Source: Shewanella frigidimarina (GTDB lineage: Bacteria > Pseudomonadota > Gammaproteobacteria > Enterobacterales > Shewanellaceae). Taken from it: a stretch of DNA of 64,000 nt. The stretch is taken from assembly GCF_003797125.1 (NCBI RefSeq), contig NZ_RKKE01000001.1:62001-126000 (forward strand). Reading direction: 5' to 3'. The notes under the pieces are model-generated. The model was given only the letters and a program-made list of their open reading frames with translations. It did not search any database and was not told where the DNA came from. The first letter of the stretch is position 1; every line of letters begins with the position of its first letter. Below are positions 18,117 to 27,298 of the stretch, piece after piece. The translations under genes and the position numbers were made by a program.

Positions 18117-19127
18117 ATGTCAAAACGTACAATAACCGTGATCCCAGGTGATGGGATTGGCCCAAGCATTATCGATTCAGCATTAAAAATCCTCGATAAA
18201 GCAGGATGTAACTTTGAATATGAATTTGCTGATGCAGGGTTAACGGCGTTAGAAAAACACGGTGAATTAGTACCGCAACGTACTTTAGACCTTATCGAGA
18301 AAAATCGCATTACGCTTAAAGGACCATTAACCACACCTGTCGGTGAAGGTTTTACCTCTATTAATGTGAGCTTACGTAAAAAGTTCAGTCTTTATGCTAA
18401 CGTGCGCCCGGTGATTTCATTTAAGGGAACCCAAGCGCGTTATGAAAACATTGATATTATTACCGTCCGTGAAAACACTGAAGGTATGTACTCAGGCTTA
18501 GGTCAAAAAATCTCTGACGATGGTCAAACAGCCGAAGCAACCAGTATCATTACTCGTCAAGGTGCAGAGCAAATCACCACGTTCGCATACGAACTTGCAC
18601 GTAAAGAAAATCGTAAAAAAGTCACTATCGTTCATAAAGCTAACATCATGAAATCAACTTCAGGTTTATTCTTGAAAGTGGCTCGTGAAGTGAGCCTGCG
18701 TTACCCAGACATCACCACCGAAGAAATGATTGTTGATGCCACTTGTATGAAACTGGTTATGAACCCAGAAAACTTTGATGTTATCGTTACCACTAACCTA
18801 TTTGGCGACATATTGTCTGATTTATGTGCCGGTCTTGTAGGCGGTTTAGGCATGGCTCCAGGTGCAAACATCGGTCGCGATGCCGCTATTTTTGAAGCGG
18901 TACACGGCAGTGCACCAGATATCGCAGGCAAAAACTTAGCCAATCCAACCTCAGTAATTTTAGCGTCGATTCAAATGCTAGAGTACTTAGGCATGTCTGA
19001 TAAAGCTGAGATGATCCGTAGCGCAGTATCGGCTGTTATTGAAGAAGGCGACCGTACTACCCGCGATTTAGGCGGTACTCACGGCACTACCGACTTCACT
19101 CAAGCGGTACTCGATCGTCTAGGATAA
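18117..19127 (+). CDS. NAD-dependent isocitrate dehydrogenase (IDH/IPMDH family)
   Basis: Short-form dehydrogenase of 336 residues that should oxidise isocitrate to 2-oxoglutarate in the TCA cycle. The chosen ATG at 18117 follows GGAAGGA at 5 bp; an in-frame GTG at 18102 would add five residues across that ribosome site. Motifs: TVIPGDGIGPSIID, GPLTTPVGEGFTSINVSLRKKF with the substrate Arg/Ser loop, VRENTEGMYSG, and the metal-binding NLFGDILSDLCAGLVGGLG. The nearest family is the NAD-linked IDH of Shewanella-type bacteria rather than E. coli Icd. A homoisocitrate or isopropylmalate role is less likely without leu genes nearby. Confidence 0.9.
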   Translation: MSKRTITVIPGDGIGPSIIDSALKILDKAGCNFEYEFADAGLTALEKHGELVPQRTLDLIEKNRITLKGPLTTPVGEGFTSINVSLRKKFSLYANVRPVISFKGTQARYENIDIITVRENTEGMYSGLGQKISDDGQTAEATSIITRQGAEQITTFAYELARKENRKKVTIVHKANIMKSTSGLFLKVAREVSLRYPDITTEEMIVDATCMKLVMNPENFDVIVTTNLFGDILSDLCAGLVGGLGMAPGANIGRDAAIFEAVHGSAPDIAGKNLANPTSVILASIQMLEYLGMSDKAEMIRSAVSAVIEEGDRTTRDLGGTHGTTDFTQAVLDRLG

Positions 19128-19170
19128 TTCCATATGGTTACGTTAATGACTGAGTTATCTGTCATTAACT

Positions 19171-19208
19171 AAAAAGCCCCTTATGCAATGTTGCATAAGG
19201 GGCTTTTT
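19171..19208. terminator. Strong bidirectional terminator
   Basis: AAGCCCCTTATGCAA with TTGCATAAGGGGCTT, a 15-bp stem with a very small loop, A-run before and T-run after. It separates convergent idh and rlmM. Confidence 0.92.
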
Positions 19209-19229
19209 GTTAGCGGCGCAATAGTATTT

Positions 19230-20318
19230 TTATGCGTAGCTCACACCCTTTTCAGGAAATATCCATAAATGCACGGTCACTTCATCGCGGTCATGATAAA
19301 GGTGCTTACACTGCATTTTAAAATCAATTTCATTTTCAGTTAAAATGGCACCAATGGTTTCTAAAATCACGCTAACTTCTTTATAGCGGCTTTTCATTGG
19401 TAACTTAAGATTAAAAATAGCTTCTTTAAACCAACCATTAATCGCCCATGCTTCCATTAATTCAGCAACTCGGGCTGGCTTTTCAACCATATCACACACT
19501 AACCAATACACATTTTTACGCGGTGGCTCAAAACGAAAACCATCTGCACGGTAATGCTTCACTTGGCCTGTTTCCATCAATTTTGGATCCATTGGACCGT
19601 TATCAACAGCAGCAACCATCATCCCACGGCGAACTAATTGGTAAGTCCAACCACCAGGACAAGCGCCTAAATCAACAGCATTTAACCCACTACGACAACG
19701 TGTTTCTTGTTCTTCTTTAGTTAAAAAAGCTCCAAAAGCTTCGTCTAGCTTAAGGCTTGAACGACTAGGCGCATCTGCAGCCATTCTTAACCGAGGAATA
19801 CCCATAAAGTGTGGCGAACTATTGTGGCTTAACGAATAACCCGCATACGCTTTGCCAGGCCCGATAAAACACACATGAATAATTGGACGACGGTCACTCT
19901 CAGCGTTAAGCAATGCGCCGCTCTTTTTTAAACCTTTACGTAACGGCACTGTCAATTTGCGACAAAATGCAGATAATTCTTTTGCTTCATTGGTGTCAGG
20001 CGTTTCAACGCGTAGCTCACCACATTTTGAGAGCGCGACCAATGAAGCCACAATAGGCCCTACTCGATCTTGTTCAGGCAAATCACTCAACAACTCACCA
20101 GCGGCAAACATCTGACGCGCAAAAACTAATGAACTAAGCGCCAATTCCTTAACTAACGTATCGGCACCATTATCGTCAAAACATTGATAGATCACATAGG
20201 CATCGTTGATGTTGGTTTTAACAAAACCACCCACATTTAATTCAGTTGCCCGTTGTTGAATTTCTGCCGCACAGTCTTTTTCATAGCCTGAGCGACAAAA
20301 TAGGAATAGGTTTTTCAT
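19230..20318 (-). CDS. rlmM: 23S rRNA C2498 2'-O-ribose methyltransferase RlmM
   Basis: SAM-dependent methyltransferase that modifies C2498 of 23S rRNA. It is 362 residues from the ATG at 20318 (MKNLFLFCRSGYEKDCAAEI). The open frame extends 21 codons further upstream, but that part has no family similarity that I recognise. An N-terminal THUMP-like region precedes the Rossmann domain, with VDLGACPGGWTYQLVRRGMMVAAVDNG as the SAM site and WLVCDMVEKP further on. The catalytic Lys is probably in NLKLPMKSRYKEV. It lies next to a DUF423 gene and near gcvA, as in E. coli gcvA-ygdD-rlmM. Confidence 0.94.
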   Translation of the reverse strand: MKNLFLFCRSGYEKDCAAEIQQRATELNVGGFVKTNINDAYVIYQCFDDNGADTLVKELALSSLVFARQMFAAGELLSDLPEQDRVGPIVASLVALSKCGELRVETPDTNEAKELSAFCRKLTVPLRKGLKKSGALLNAESDRRPIIHVCFIGPGKAYAGYSLSHNSSPHFMGIPRLRMAADAPSRSSLKLDEAFGAFLTKEEQETRCRSGLNAVDLGACPGGWTYQLVRRGMMVAAVDNGPMDPKLMETGQVKHYRADGFRFEPPRKNVYWLVCDMVEKPARVAELMEAWAINGWFKEAIFNLKLPMKSRYKEVSVILETIGAILTENEIDFKMQCKHLYHDRDEVTVHLWIFPEKGVSYA

Positions 20319-20414
20319 TTGGAGCCTTAGCGTAAGGATATTCGCATAATAGCGAGACAATAATCTCGCTATTATACTCAAAAATGCTCAAGGTGGGAGA
20401 ATTTAGCTAAGGCA

Positions 20415-20795
20415 TTATTCTGCTGATTTTGCATGCCAAATCGCCGCAGCAAATAACAACCACCCCACTAAGAAGCATAACCCGCCCATAGGCGTAATTG
20501 GGCCAATCCATTTAGCCCCCGTAAAGGCATAAAGGTATAGCGAACCAGAAAACAATATTATCCCGGCAATAAAGCTATAAGCAGCCCAGTTGATCAACTT
20601 AGATGGGATCCAATGAGCAGAAAAAGCCAACGCAATCAATCCGAAGGTATGATAAAACTGATAATCGACCCCGAGTTTAAAAATACTCACTAATTCCGGT
20701 GGTGCGATAGTTTTAAGCCCATGAGCAGCAAAAGCACCCAGTGCAACAGCCATAAAACCACTTAATGTGGCAAACAATAATAGACCTTTATTCAT
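20415..20795 (-). CDS. DUF423 family inner-membrane protein (YgdD-like)
   Basis: Small membrane protein of 126 residues with four predicted spans. It begins MNKGLLLFATLSGFMAVALGAFAAHGLK, the conserved DUF423 opening, and contains YQFYHTFGLIALAF and TPMGGLCFLVGWLLFAAAIW. I prefer the ATG at 20795 because GAGG lies 9 nt upstream; the open frame extends five codons more. It sits directly upstream of rlmM (96-bp gap) on the same strand, the neighbourhood also known from E. coli. Function is unknown. Confidence 0.88.
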   Translation of the reverse strand: MNKGLLLFATLSGFMAVALGAFAAHGLKTIAPPELVSIFKLGVDYQFYHTFGLIALAFSAHWIPSKLINWAAYSFIAGIILFSGSLYLYAFTGAKWIGPITPMGGLCFLVGWLLFAAAIWHAKSAE

Positions 20796-20970
20796 TTTAC
20801 TTAACCTCATACAACATAAATCGACAATGCATCATACTATTGAAGCAAGCTGATTTTCGTGACTTAAACCATCACCGTTAGTATTCATGTAGTGTTAATA
20901 TTGATGCTGGGGTTGATCAAGCTATCAGCAAAATAGACACCGCATATGCGTAAAACATAGCGTTACAGCA

Positions 20971-21681
20971 TTAACCTAATCGGGTAATAAACTGACTAAT
21001 ATTCTCGATGGCATGATTAAGATTGCCCTCAAGGGTATAACCAGAAGATTTTCGCGGTTGCAAACTATGGTCACCATCACCAATCCAACAGACTTCTGCA
21101 TGTTCACCCAAAGCCCAATTGGGCACTTGTTGAAGATCGCCAAATTTATCTCGCTCACCTTGAACAATCAACATCGGAATTGAATTGTGCTGAATAGGCG
21201 CAAGTCTTGGTTCTCCACCTTTGAGGGGAATAAAAGGGTAGCCTAAACACACAATTGCACTAATTTTATTGGCAACATCTTTAACAAGAGGTTGTTGTAA
21301 TTGATGGTCTGAGCTGGTCAATATTGCCGACATACGGCCACCCATTGACTTGCCCATTAAGATTATTCGCTGACAATTAATAAGACCCAGCGTCATTTTT
21401 TGTTGAATATCTAGCAGCACCTGTTCATAGTGCGCGAGTAATTTAGGTGCTCGATCAGGCAGACGACGTTTACCATCTTGCATATTGGCCTGCATATACA
21501 AGAAATTAAATCGGTACACTTGATAGCCTTGAGCGATTAACTTATCGGTCATCGAAGTCATATATTGATGATGCATATTCGCCCCAGCACCATGAGCAAA
21601 AACAATCAAAGTGTCACTTTTAGGACCTTGCAAAAGAAAATCATCAGCTAACACTGGCGTATTATCCGGTAAGCAACTCAC
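20971..21681 (-). CDS. Alpha/beta hydrolase (KANL3/Tex30-like family)
   Basis: Soluble hydrolase of about 236 residues. It has VFAHGAGANMHHQYM (oxyanion region), the nucleophile elbow LMGKSMGGRMSAI, an Asp candidate in VQGERDKFG and the His in IGDGDHSL, so the triad looks complete. I place the start at the GTG 21681, because GAGGAG lies 7 nt upstream inside the end of gcvA and the two genes overlap by 20 bp, which suggests translational coupling. A physical start further upstream lacks a ribosome site. The substrate is unknown. Confidence 0.85.
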   Translation of the reverse strand: MSCLPDNTPVLADDFLLQGPKSDTLIVFAHGAGANMHHQYMTSMTDKLIAQGYQVYRFNFLYMQANMQDGKRRLPDRAPKLLAHYEQVLLDIQQKMTLGLINCQRIILMGKSMGGRMSAILTSSDHQLQQPLVKDVANKISAIVCLGYPFIPLKGGEPRLAPIQHNSIPMLIVQGERDKFGDLQQVPNWALGEHAEVCWIGDGDHSLQPRKSSGYTLEGNLNHAIENISQFITRLG

Positions 21682-22573
21682 TACGCGACTCCTCTGCAAA
21701 CATATCAACCATCCACTCTCTAAAAGCTGAAATTTTACCTATTTCAGAATGATTTTGCTGACACACTAAATAATAAGCATCTTTGCTCACCAGCACCTCA
21801 GAAAACGGGCACACTAAGCGCCCAGCTTTGATATCAGGTCTTGCTAGTACGCTATATCCTAATGCCACACCTTGACCATGCGCAGCTGCTTGTAGCACCA
21901 ATGAAGAATGGCTAAATATAGGCCCTTGATTGACATTGATGTCAGTTACGCCACATTGCCTAAACCATGCCTGCCAATCTTGACGGCTGGAATCATGTAA
22001 TAGAGTGTGGAGTTTTAAATCACTAGGCTGAATTAATGGCTTAGGACCATTGAGTAATAATGGCGAACATACGGGAATCAGTACTTCATTACGCAGTTTA
22101 TCAGCACGTAGTCCAGGCCAATTACCTTGACCGTAATAAATAGCCACATCGACATCATCCGTTAACGAACTGGCATCACTGTCTACCGCTTTAATACGCA
22201 CATCAATATCAGGATTTTTTTCGCTAAATTTAGCTAAACGAGGCACTAACCATTGAATAGCAAAACTCGGAGACATACTCACCGTTAACGATCCCACCGC
22301 GCTTCGGGCAAGCAGGCGATTAGTCGCCTCGCCGAGCTCAATAAAAATGTCTTTAATGTCCAGAAAATAGCTTTGGCCTTCTTCTGTTAACAATAATGAT
22401 CTATTTTTACGCCTAAATAGTTTTAGCCCTAAAAAATCTTCTAATGCTTTAATTTGATGACTCACTGCAGCCTGAGTGACAAACAACTCTTCTGCGGCGC
22501 GGGTAAAGCTCAAATGTCGTGCTGCAGCTTCAAATGCTTTAACTGCATTCAAAGGAGGTAATCGTCTAGACAT
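21662..22573 (-). CDS. gcvA: LysR-type regulator GcvA
   Basis: Transcription factor of the glycine cleavage system in E. coli. It has 303 residues from ATG 22573 (MSRRLPPLNAVKAFEAAARHLSFTRAAEELFVTQ...). The N-terminal helix-turn-helix AAEELFVTQAAVSHQIKALEDFLG and the following KLFRRKNRSLLLTEEGQSY are almost identical to E. coli GcvA as I recall it. The effector domain has GSLTVSMSPSFAIQWLVPRLAKF and QGPIFSHSSLVLQAAAHGQGVALG. The DUF423-rlmM neighbourhood agrees. The gcv target genes are not in this window. Confidence 0.92.
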   Translation of the reverse strand: MSRRLPPLNAVKAFEAAARHLSFTRAAEELFVTQAAVSHQIKALEDFLGLKLFRRKNRSLLLTEEGQSYFLDIKDIFIELGEATNRLLARSAVGSLTVSMSPSFAIQWLVPRLAKFSEKNPDIDVRIKAVDSDASSLTDDVDVAIYYGQGNWPGLRADKLRNEVLIPVCSPLLLNGPKPLIQPSDLKLHTLLHDSSRQDWQAWFRQCGVTDINVNQGPIFSHSSLVLQAAAHGQGVALGYSVLARPDIKAGRLVCPFSEVLVSKDAYYLVCQQNHSEIGKISAFREWMVDMFAEESRSELLTG

Positions 22574-22752
22574 AGTGATCAATCTCTCGTTTTTTAATTA
22601 GTTTTTCTAATGATTATCGTTATTTTTTGTCGTTTGTAAAGAACACTGTGTTTGGTTAAATTAGCATCATTGAAAATACAGTTGGACAATCTCTACGATG
22701 TTACTGGGATAGTCCGGCAAATGTGACTTATTAGCCTGGAGGCTCACCCCCA

Positions 22753-22977
22753 ATGTTCAACCTAAACACTATTTTTGCAGTCGCGTTAACATCCATAATG
22801 GGTTTATCTTCTGCTCAAGCGACTGAACTAGAACCTATCGATATGATCGATTTACATGCTGAATTATCGCAAAGCATTGAAGCGATGCAAATTGATATCA
22901 ATTATGATGTTAACAGCATTTTAGTTGCTGACAATGATGAACAACAAAAAACTTCAGAAGCGGTTCAAGCTAATTAG
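22753..22977 (+). CDS. Small exported protein of unknown function
   Basis: 74 residues, with a clear signal peptide MFNLNTIFAVALTSIMGLSS ending AQA before TELEPIDMIDLHAELSQ. The mature part is about 50 residues and acidic, with no Cys and no motif that I recognise. GGAGG lies 10 nt before the ATG and a strong terminator follows 35 bp after the stop, so it looks like a real single-gene unit, divergent from gcvA. I cannot name a family. Confidence 0.65.
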   Translation: MFNLNTIFAVALTSIMGLSSAQATELEPIDMIDLHAELSQSIEAMQIDINYDVNSILVADNDEQQKTSEAVQAN

Positions 22978-23011
22978 AGTCAGTTCATCTTAAGCACGTT
23001 ACTGAGACAAT

Positions 23012-23039
23012 AAAAAACCGCATTAAATGCGGTTTTTTA
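23012..23039. terminator. Terminator after the small exported protein
   Basis: ACCGCATT-AA-ATGCGGT hairpin with A6 before and T6 after, and so possibly bidirectional (it could also serve thiI). Confidence 0.88.
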
Positions 23040-23134
23040 TTGTCTGTGATTCGTCGCACTCAAAGCGTATTACTGCTCCAGCTCACCGCTTCAACCAACA
23101 CTAAAGAGGATAAGTCCCCAAATAGCTCCAAGTC

Positions 23135-23158
23135 ACGACACCGCAAAGACGGTGTCGT
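23135..23158. repeat. Perfect inverted repeat downstream of thiI
   Basis: ACGACACCG and CGGTGTCGT with a 6-nt loop, 10 bp beyond the thiI stop. There is no T-run on either strand, so it is probably a 3'-end stabilising hairpin rather than an intrinsic terminator. Confidence 0.6.
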
Positions 23159-23167
23159 TTCGAAGAC

Positions 23168-24622
23168 TTAAGGACGATACACTTTAACGTTAGTATAGCC
23201 TTGCTCTACAAGGTATAAGGCTTGCAGCTTACTCATCACACCACGGTCACAATACAATAAATACGTTTTAGACTTATCTAAATCGGCAAATTGGGTCGCT
23301 AACTTAAAGAATGGAATCGCTTTAACCATTACATTATCAATTAATAATGGGCTACGCTCTTCTTCTTCAGGAGCACGAACATCAATGATTATTTCACCTG
23401 AAGCCACGTCTTTAACCGTTTCAGTTTCGGTCACTTGTTGGTTCATTTCAGCTTCAATATCACGAATATCCATTACCACAGCAGATGCTACTACACGGTC
23501 GATTAAATCTTCAGAGAATTTCAGCTCTTCTGCTTCAACCTTAGATAATACCGCTTTAACTGTAGGTTTTTGTGAAATCACACCACAATACTCGGGAATA
23601 GACTTCGCAAAATCTTCAGTGCCAATAATACGGCTCTGATTAATAATATCTTGTTTATCCATTGCGATAAGCGGGCGTAAAATCAATAAATCGGTACTGC
23701 GATCGATAACATTTAGGTTAGTCAGTGTTTGACTAGATACTTGACCTAAGCTCTCACCTGTGACTAACGCTTGAATACCGTATTTGTCAGCAATACGTGT
23801 CGCTGCACGCATCATTACACGTTTAAGTACCACACCCATTTGACCGTTATCAATACGCTCTAAAATCTCTTCAACCACGGGCTCGAATGGCACTGACACA
23901 AAACGTACTTTGTGAGACTCACCGTACTTTTTCCACAGGTGATACGCGACTTGCTTAACGCCAATTTCGTGCTGAGCGCCACCTAAATTAAAGAAACAGT
24001 AATGGGTACGAGCGCCTTTTTTAATAAACTGAAAACTCGACACACCAGAATCGAAACCACCCGAAATAAGTGACAACACATCTTCTTGTGTCGCCATAGG
24101 AAAACCGCCCAAACCTTGAATGCGACGTTCAACCATGTAAAGCTTATCTTGATTGATTTCAAGATTAACGGTTACGTCAGGGTCTTTAAGTTTTACCCCT
24201 AGCGCCTCAGTGTGTTGATTTAATCCACCACCGACATAACGCTCAACATCAATTGAATTAAAGTCATGATTACCAGAACGTTTTACGCGGACACAAAAAG
24301 TTTTACCGGCAATTTCATCACGGTATTTAGGCAAAGCTTGCTGATAAATATGATCGATCGAATCAAAACTGTACTCACTCACTTGCACCACATGAGCAAT
24401 ACCTGGAATACACGCTAGTCGCTCTGCAAAAACGTCACACAATTCAGGTTTATCGCTCGGTACTTGCACGATGATACGATCGTATAACCGTTGTACTTTT
24501 GCACCTTCATCCACATTTTTAAGCACATTACGTATATTAGTTTCAAGCATTTTGGTAAAGCGCATTCTTACCGACTTGCTCTTCATCATAATTTCAGGGT
24601 ACAGCTTTACAATAAACTTCAT
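23168..24622 (-). CDS. thiI: tRNA 4-thiouridine synthase / thiamin thiazole sulfur carrier ThiI
   Basis: Adenylates and thiolates U8 of tRNA and supports thiazole synthesis. The 484 residues match the long gammaproteobacterial form. N-terminal ferredoxin-like and THUMP regions (about 1-165) precede the PP-loop domain [16 protein letters not shown]. The disulfide-forming Cys lies in [11 protein letters not shown], and a C-terminal rhodanese domain carries the catalytic Cys in [11 protein letters not shown]. All key residues are present. It stands alone, with 360 bp of upstream sequence separating it from pomB. Confidence 0.96.
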   Translation of the reverse strand: MKFIVKLYPEIMMKSKSVRMRFTKMLETNIRNVLKNVDEGAKVQRLYDRIIVQVPSDKPELCDVFAERLACIPGIAHVVQVSEYSFDSIDHIYQQALPKYRDEIAGKTFCVRVKRSGNHDFNSIDVERYVGGGLNQHTEALGVKLKDPDVTVNLEINQDKLYMVERRIQGLGGFPMATQEDVLSLISGGFDSGVSSFQFIKKGARTHYCFFNLGGAQHEIGVKQVAYHLWKKYGESHKVRFVSVPFEPVVEEILERIDNGQMGVVLKRVMMRAATRIADKYGIQALVTGESLGQVSSQTLTNLNVIDRSTDLLILRPLIAMDKQDIINQSRIIGTEDFAKSIPEYCGVISQKPTVKAVLSKVEAEELKFSEDLIDRVVASAVVMDIRDIEAEMNQQVTETETVKDVASGEIIIDVRAPEEEERSPLLIDNVMVKAIPFFKLATQFADLDKSKTYLLYCDRGVMSKLQALYLVEQGYTNVKVYRP

Positions 24623-24929
24623 GGGGCGTCCACAGGTATAACCATCACAATAAAACTACACTCGGTGTTACTCGGTAAAGAGATAGTAATACATTGATAA
24701 TAAATAAAAAAACAGCAAAGCTCTGTCTACTCGGTTAGCTTAAGCCATCAAGCGCAGAGTAAAGCGTATGCAATAATTTGCGGATTATACCAAAGGATGC
24801 CTATTAACCAAACATATTCACTTTGTTTATCTGTTATTCGTCATAGGTCGAGACATAGTTGATAGTGTTCGGCTTGTGAATATCGATAGCTAAAAGCCAT
24901 TTTATGACTAAAAACCATATTGCTAGAAC
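24623..24929. other. thiI upstream region, no gene seen
   Basis: About 300 bp between thiI and the pomB terminator. I see no convincing open frame; it must contain the thiI promoter, though no clear consensus boxes stand out. Confidence 0.45.
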
Positions 24930-24968
24930 AAAAAAAACGCAACCTCGTTAATCTACAGAGATTGCGCT
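24930..24968 (-). terminator. Terminator of pomAB
   Basis: On the minus strand GCGCAATCTC pairs with GAGGTTGCGT (one G-U) and is followed by a long U-run. It lies 20 nt beyond the pomB stop. Confidence 0.82.
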
Positions 24969-24985
24969 TAACATTTGATGGCAAA

Positions 24986-25912
24986 CTATTTAGTCACTAT
25001 TATTTCATTCGACTCTTTAGCTTTACCTTGCTCGATAGAGATTTCAACACGACGGTTTCGAGCTTGATTTTCATTGGAATCATTGGCGACTAATGGTCGA
25101 TTAGATGCCTCTCCAACTACTTTCATCCTGGATTCATCAAAACCAGAGACTCTTCTTAACTCATGAGCTACAGCAACAGCTCGTTGACTTGAAAGTTCCC
25201 AGTTTGAGCTGTAAAGCTCATTATTGATATCTGCACCATCAGTGTGACCTGACACAGTAATAATGCCGGGAACATCTTTTAATAACTCACCAATAGAGCG
25301 CACAATCGGTTTGAACTTAGGTTGTAAAAAACCTGAGCCAGAAGCAAAAGAGCCTTTCTCACGGATACGAATAATAATTTGTTGGCCTAAAGATTCAATT
25401 TCAATGGCACCATCAACAATTTCTTCATTGAGTTTTTCAGCCATTTTTTTAACTTGATCATTAATGTTTTCTTGCGAAGAGGCTGCGTCTTTTTTAACAG
25501 CTTCAGCTTCTTGTTGCGCTGTTGCGGCTGCATTGCCACCACGTTGCTCACCGCTTTGCTTTTGAGTACCACCAGCACTGTCTTCTTCACCCGCCTGATA
25601 TTCTATCGTCGGCTGAGTCATTTCATTGGTTTGTTGATTAATGATCTCAATAGGCGTGGGATCGGGGCGACCAGGGCGGAATTCAAGCGCAATAACAGAC
25701 GTCCCCTTAGGAATGTCTTTCACTTCAACTTTATTTTGCACCCCGAATGCATACTTCATAGAGCCAGCAATTTGTTTAAACTTCATCACGTCCATTTCAG
25801 AGAACGCTAGCAACAACACGAAGAAACACATCAGCAACGACATTAAGTCTGCAAATGTGGCCAGCCACATAGGGGCGCCAGCGGGTGGACAATCACACTT
25901 GGCCTTAGCCAT
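24986..25912 (-). CDS. pomB: Flagellar stator protein PomB (MotB family, sodium type)
   Basis: Peptidoglycan-anchored half of the sodium-driven flagellar stator. The 308 residues begin MAKAKCDCPPAGAPMWLATFADLMSLLMCFFVLLLAFSE, a single membrane span with the ion-binding Asp in TFADLMSLL. A low-complexity linker (about 100-165) precedes the OmpA-like domain with SGHTDGADINNELYSSNWELSSQRA and RMKVVGEASNRPLVANDSNENQARNRRVEI. A ribosome site GGAGAG lies at the end of pomA, three bases after whose stop this gene begins. Sodium type is inferred from the PomB-like N terminus and the marine context. Confidence 0.94.
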   Translation of the reverse strand: MAKAKCDCPPAGAPMWLATFADLMSLLMCFFVLLLAFSEMDVMKFKQIAGSMKYAFGVQNKVEVKDIPKGTSVIALEFRPGRPDPTPIEIINQQTNEMTQPTIEYQAGEEDSAGGTQKQSGEQRGGNAAATAQQEAEAVKKDAASSQENINDQVKKMAEKLNEEIVDGAIEIESLGQQIIIRIREKGSFASGSGFLQPKFKPIVRSIGELLKDVPGIITVSGHTDGADINNELYSSNWELSSQRAVAVAHELRRVSGFDESRMKVVGEASNRPLVANDSNENQARNRRVEISIEQGKAKESNEIIVTK

Positions 25913-25915
25913 GAG

Positions 25916-26683
25916 TTACTCTCCGTCCGTTGTATCAATTTTTCGCAGACTTTCAGCCAAATAATTCTTCAAAAATCCTTCAATAACTCGTGGGTTCTGC
26001 CCATCTTGAATCGCTAAAACCGCATCCATAATTAAATTACGATTAAGCAATTCTTCGTTCATTCGTAATGATAATTTATCCGCCATCGGGATGGCGATCA
26101 TGTTGGCAATCACCGCACCATAGAGAGTCGTTAACAATGCTACTGCCATTGAAGGGCCAATGGATTTGGGGTCGTCCATGTTAGATAGCATCGCCACTAA
26201 ACCAACCAAAGTACCAATCATGCCCATTGCAGGTGCCACATCGCCCATGGCTTTAAAAATACCCACCCCGGTTTTGTGACGCTCTTCAGTTAATGCAATG
26301 TCTTTTTCTAATGCGTTGCGCACCACATCACCGTCATGGCCATCAACTAACATATCAACGGCTTTTTGCATAAAGGTGTTGGTAATAACCGCTTCTTCTA
26401 ATGCTAAAAAACCGCCTTTACGGGCAGCATCAGCCATGGTGACAGCTTGTTCTATCAAGTCTTCAGGTTTATCTAATTTAAACATGAAGGCTTTCATACC
26501 AATCTTTATTGCACCTAAAAATTGCTTTAGGTTAAATTTCATCATCACCACAAATAAAGAGCCTGCCACAACAATCAAAATTGACGGTACATCGATAAAT
26601 AATCCGATACCACCACTGGTGATCATTGCACCAATAATAAATGCAAAAGCACCGATAATACCTATTAGGGTAGCTAAATCCAC
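25916..26683 (-). CDS. pomA: Flagellar stator protein PomA (MotA family, sodium type)
   Basis: Four-span stator subunit, 255 residues, that with PomB converts sodium flow to torque. It begins MDLATLIGIIGAFAFIIGAM from a GTG at 26683, preceded by an unusually strong GAGGAGAGG. Other motifs are FKAMGDVAPAMGMIGTLVGLVAML (spans 3-4 loop with the conserved Pro) and LLTTLYGAVIANMIAIPMADKL. pomB follows after 3 bp. A sigma-28-type promoter lies about 180 bp upstream. Confidence 0.95.
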   Translation of the reverse strand: MDLATLIGIIGAFAFIIGAMITSGGIGLFIDVPSILIVVAGSLFVVMMKFNLKQFLGAIKIGMKAFMFKLDKPEDLIEQAVTMADAARKGGFLALEEAVITNTFMQKAVDMLVDGHDGDVVRNALEKDIALTEERHKTGVGIFKAMGDVAPAMGMIGTLVGLVAMLSNMDDPKSIGPSMAVALLTTLYGAVIANMIAIPMADKLSLRMNEELLNRNLIMDAVLAIQDGQNPRVIEGFLKNYLAESLRKIDTTDGE

Positions 26684-26864
26684 AACCTCTCCTCAATCGC
26701 AGTCATTACGCTGCTTATTTGTGCTACTTCCACCGTGCTGTTAGCGCACGTTATACGACCCGAATAATCCGTCAGCATTTTGTGTTGATAACAATGCCCA
26801 TCGTTATGTATTACAGCAAAAGTTTCAATACTATTTTTCGCTAGTAATGTTAAATCATGACTTG

Positions 26865-26891
26865 TTATCGGACAAACTTGGCTCAAGTTTA
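26865..26891 (-). promoter_or_regulatory. Sigma-28 (FliA) type promoter of pomAB
   Basis: On the minus strand TAAACTTG, 11 bp, then TCCGATAA, against a consensus of TAAAGTTT-N11-GCCGATAA. The -10 matches at seven of eight bases and the spacing is exact. It is upstream of pomA and points toward it, as expected for late flagellar genes. Confidence 0.7.
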
Positions 26892-27022
26892 GCTTGTTTT
26901 TGTACATTCTAAACAAAATTCAATAACAAAGCGTGCTGTTGAGCAAATAACCAGCGACTGTATTTGACCGATACGCTGGGCTGATATACCTTGTCACACG
27001 CTGAATGAAAGGAATATAACTC

Positions 27023-27259
27023 GTGGCTAAAAAACCTGAAAATCTCAGTTTTGAACAATCATTAACTGAACTTGAAACCATTGTTGCTCATTTGGAGCAA
27101 GGTGAAGTGTCGCTGGATGATGCACTTAAACAGTTTGAGCGCGGCATTAAGTTAGTTCGTCAAAGCCAAGCCAAACTTGAGCAAGCACAGCAAAAAGTCT
27201 CTATCTTATTAAATGAAGATGATGCCGAATTAGCGTCGTTCACTGTTGAAAGTGAATAA
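27023..27259 (+). CDS. xseB: Exodeoxyribonuclease VII small subunit XseB
   Basis: 78-residue helical subunit of exonuclease VII. It starts at a GTG with AAAGGAA upstream (MAKKPENLSFEQSLTELETIVAHLEQGEVSLDDALKQFERG), the classic XseB sequence, including LEQGEVSLDDAL and FERGIKLVRQSQAKLEQAQQKV. It is the first gene of the xseB-ispA-dxs operon, an arrangement widely conserved in gammaproteobacteria, 39 bp before ispA. Confidence 0.95.
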   Translation: MAKKPENLSFEQSLTELETIVAHLEQGEVSLDDALKQFERGIKLVRQSQAKLEQAQQKVSILLNEDDAELASFTVESE

Positions 27260-27298
27260 TCGTCAACATAGTGTGTATTGAATAATAGGTATTGATAC

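Noticed and set aside
26674..26907. A 77-codon frame upstream of and overlapping pomA
   Set aside because: The only ATG lacks a ribosome site and lies upstream of a good sigma-28 promoter inside the frame. Probably the pomAB leader.
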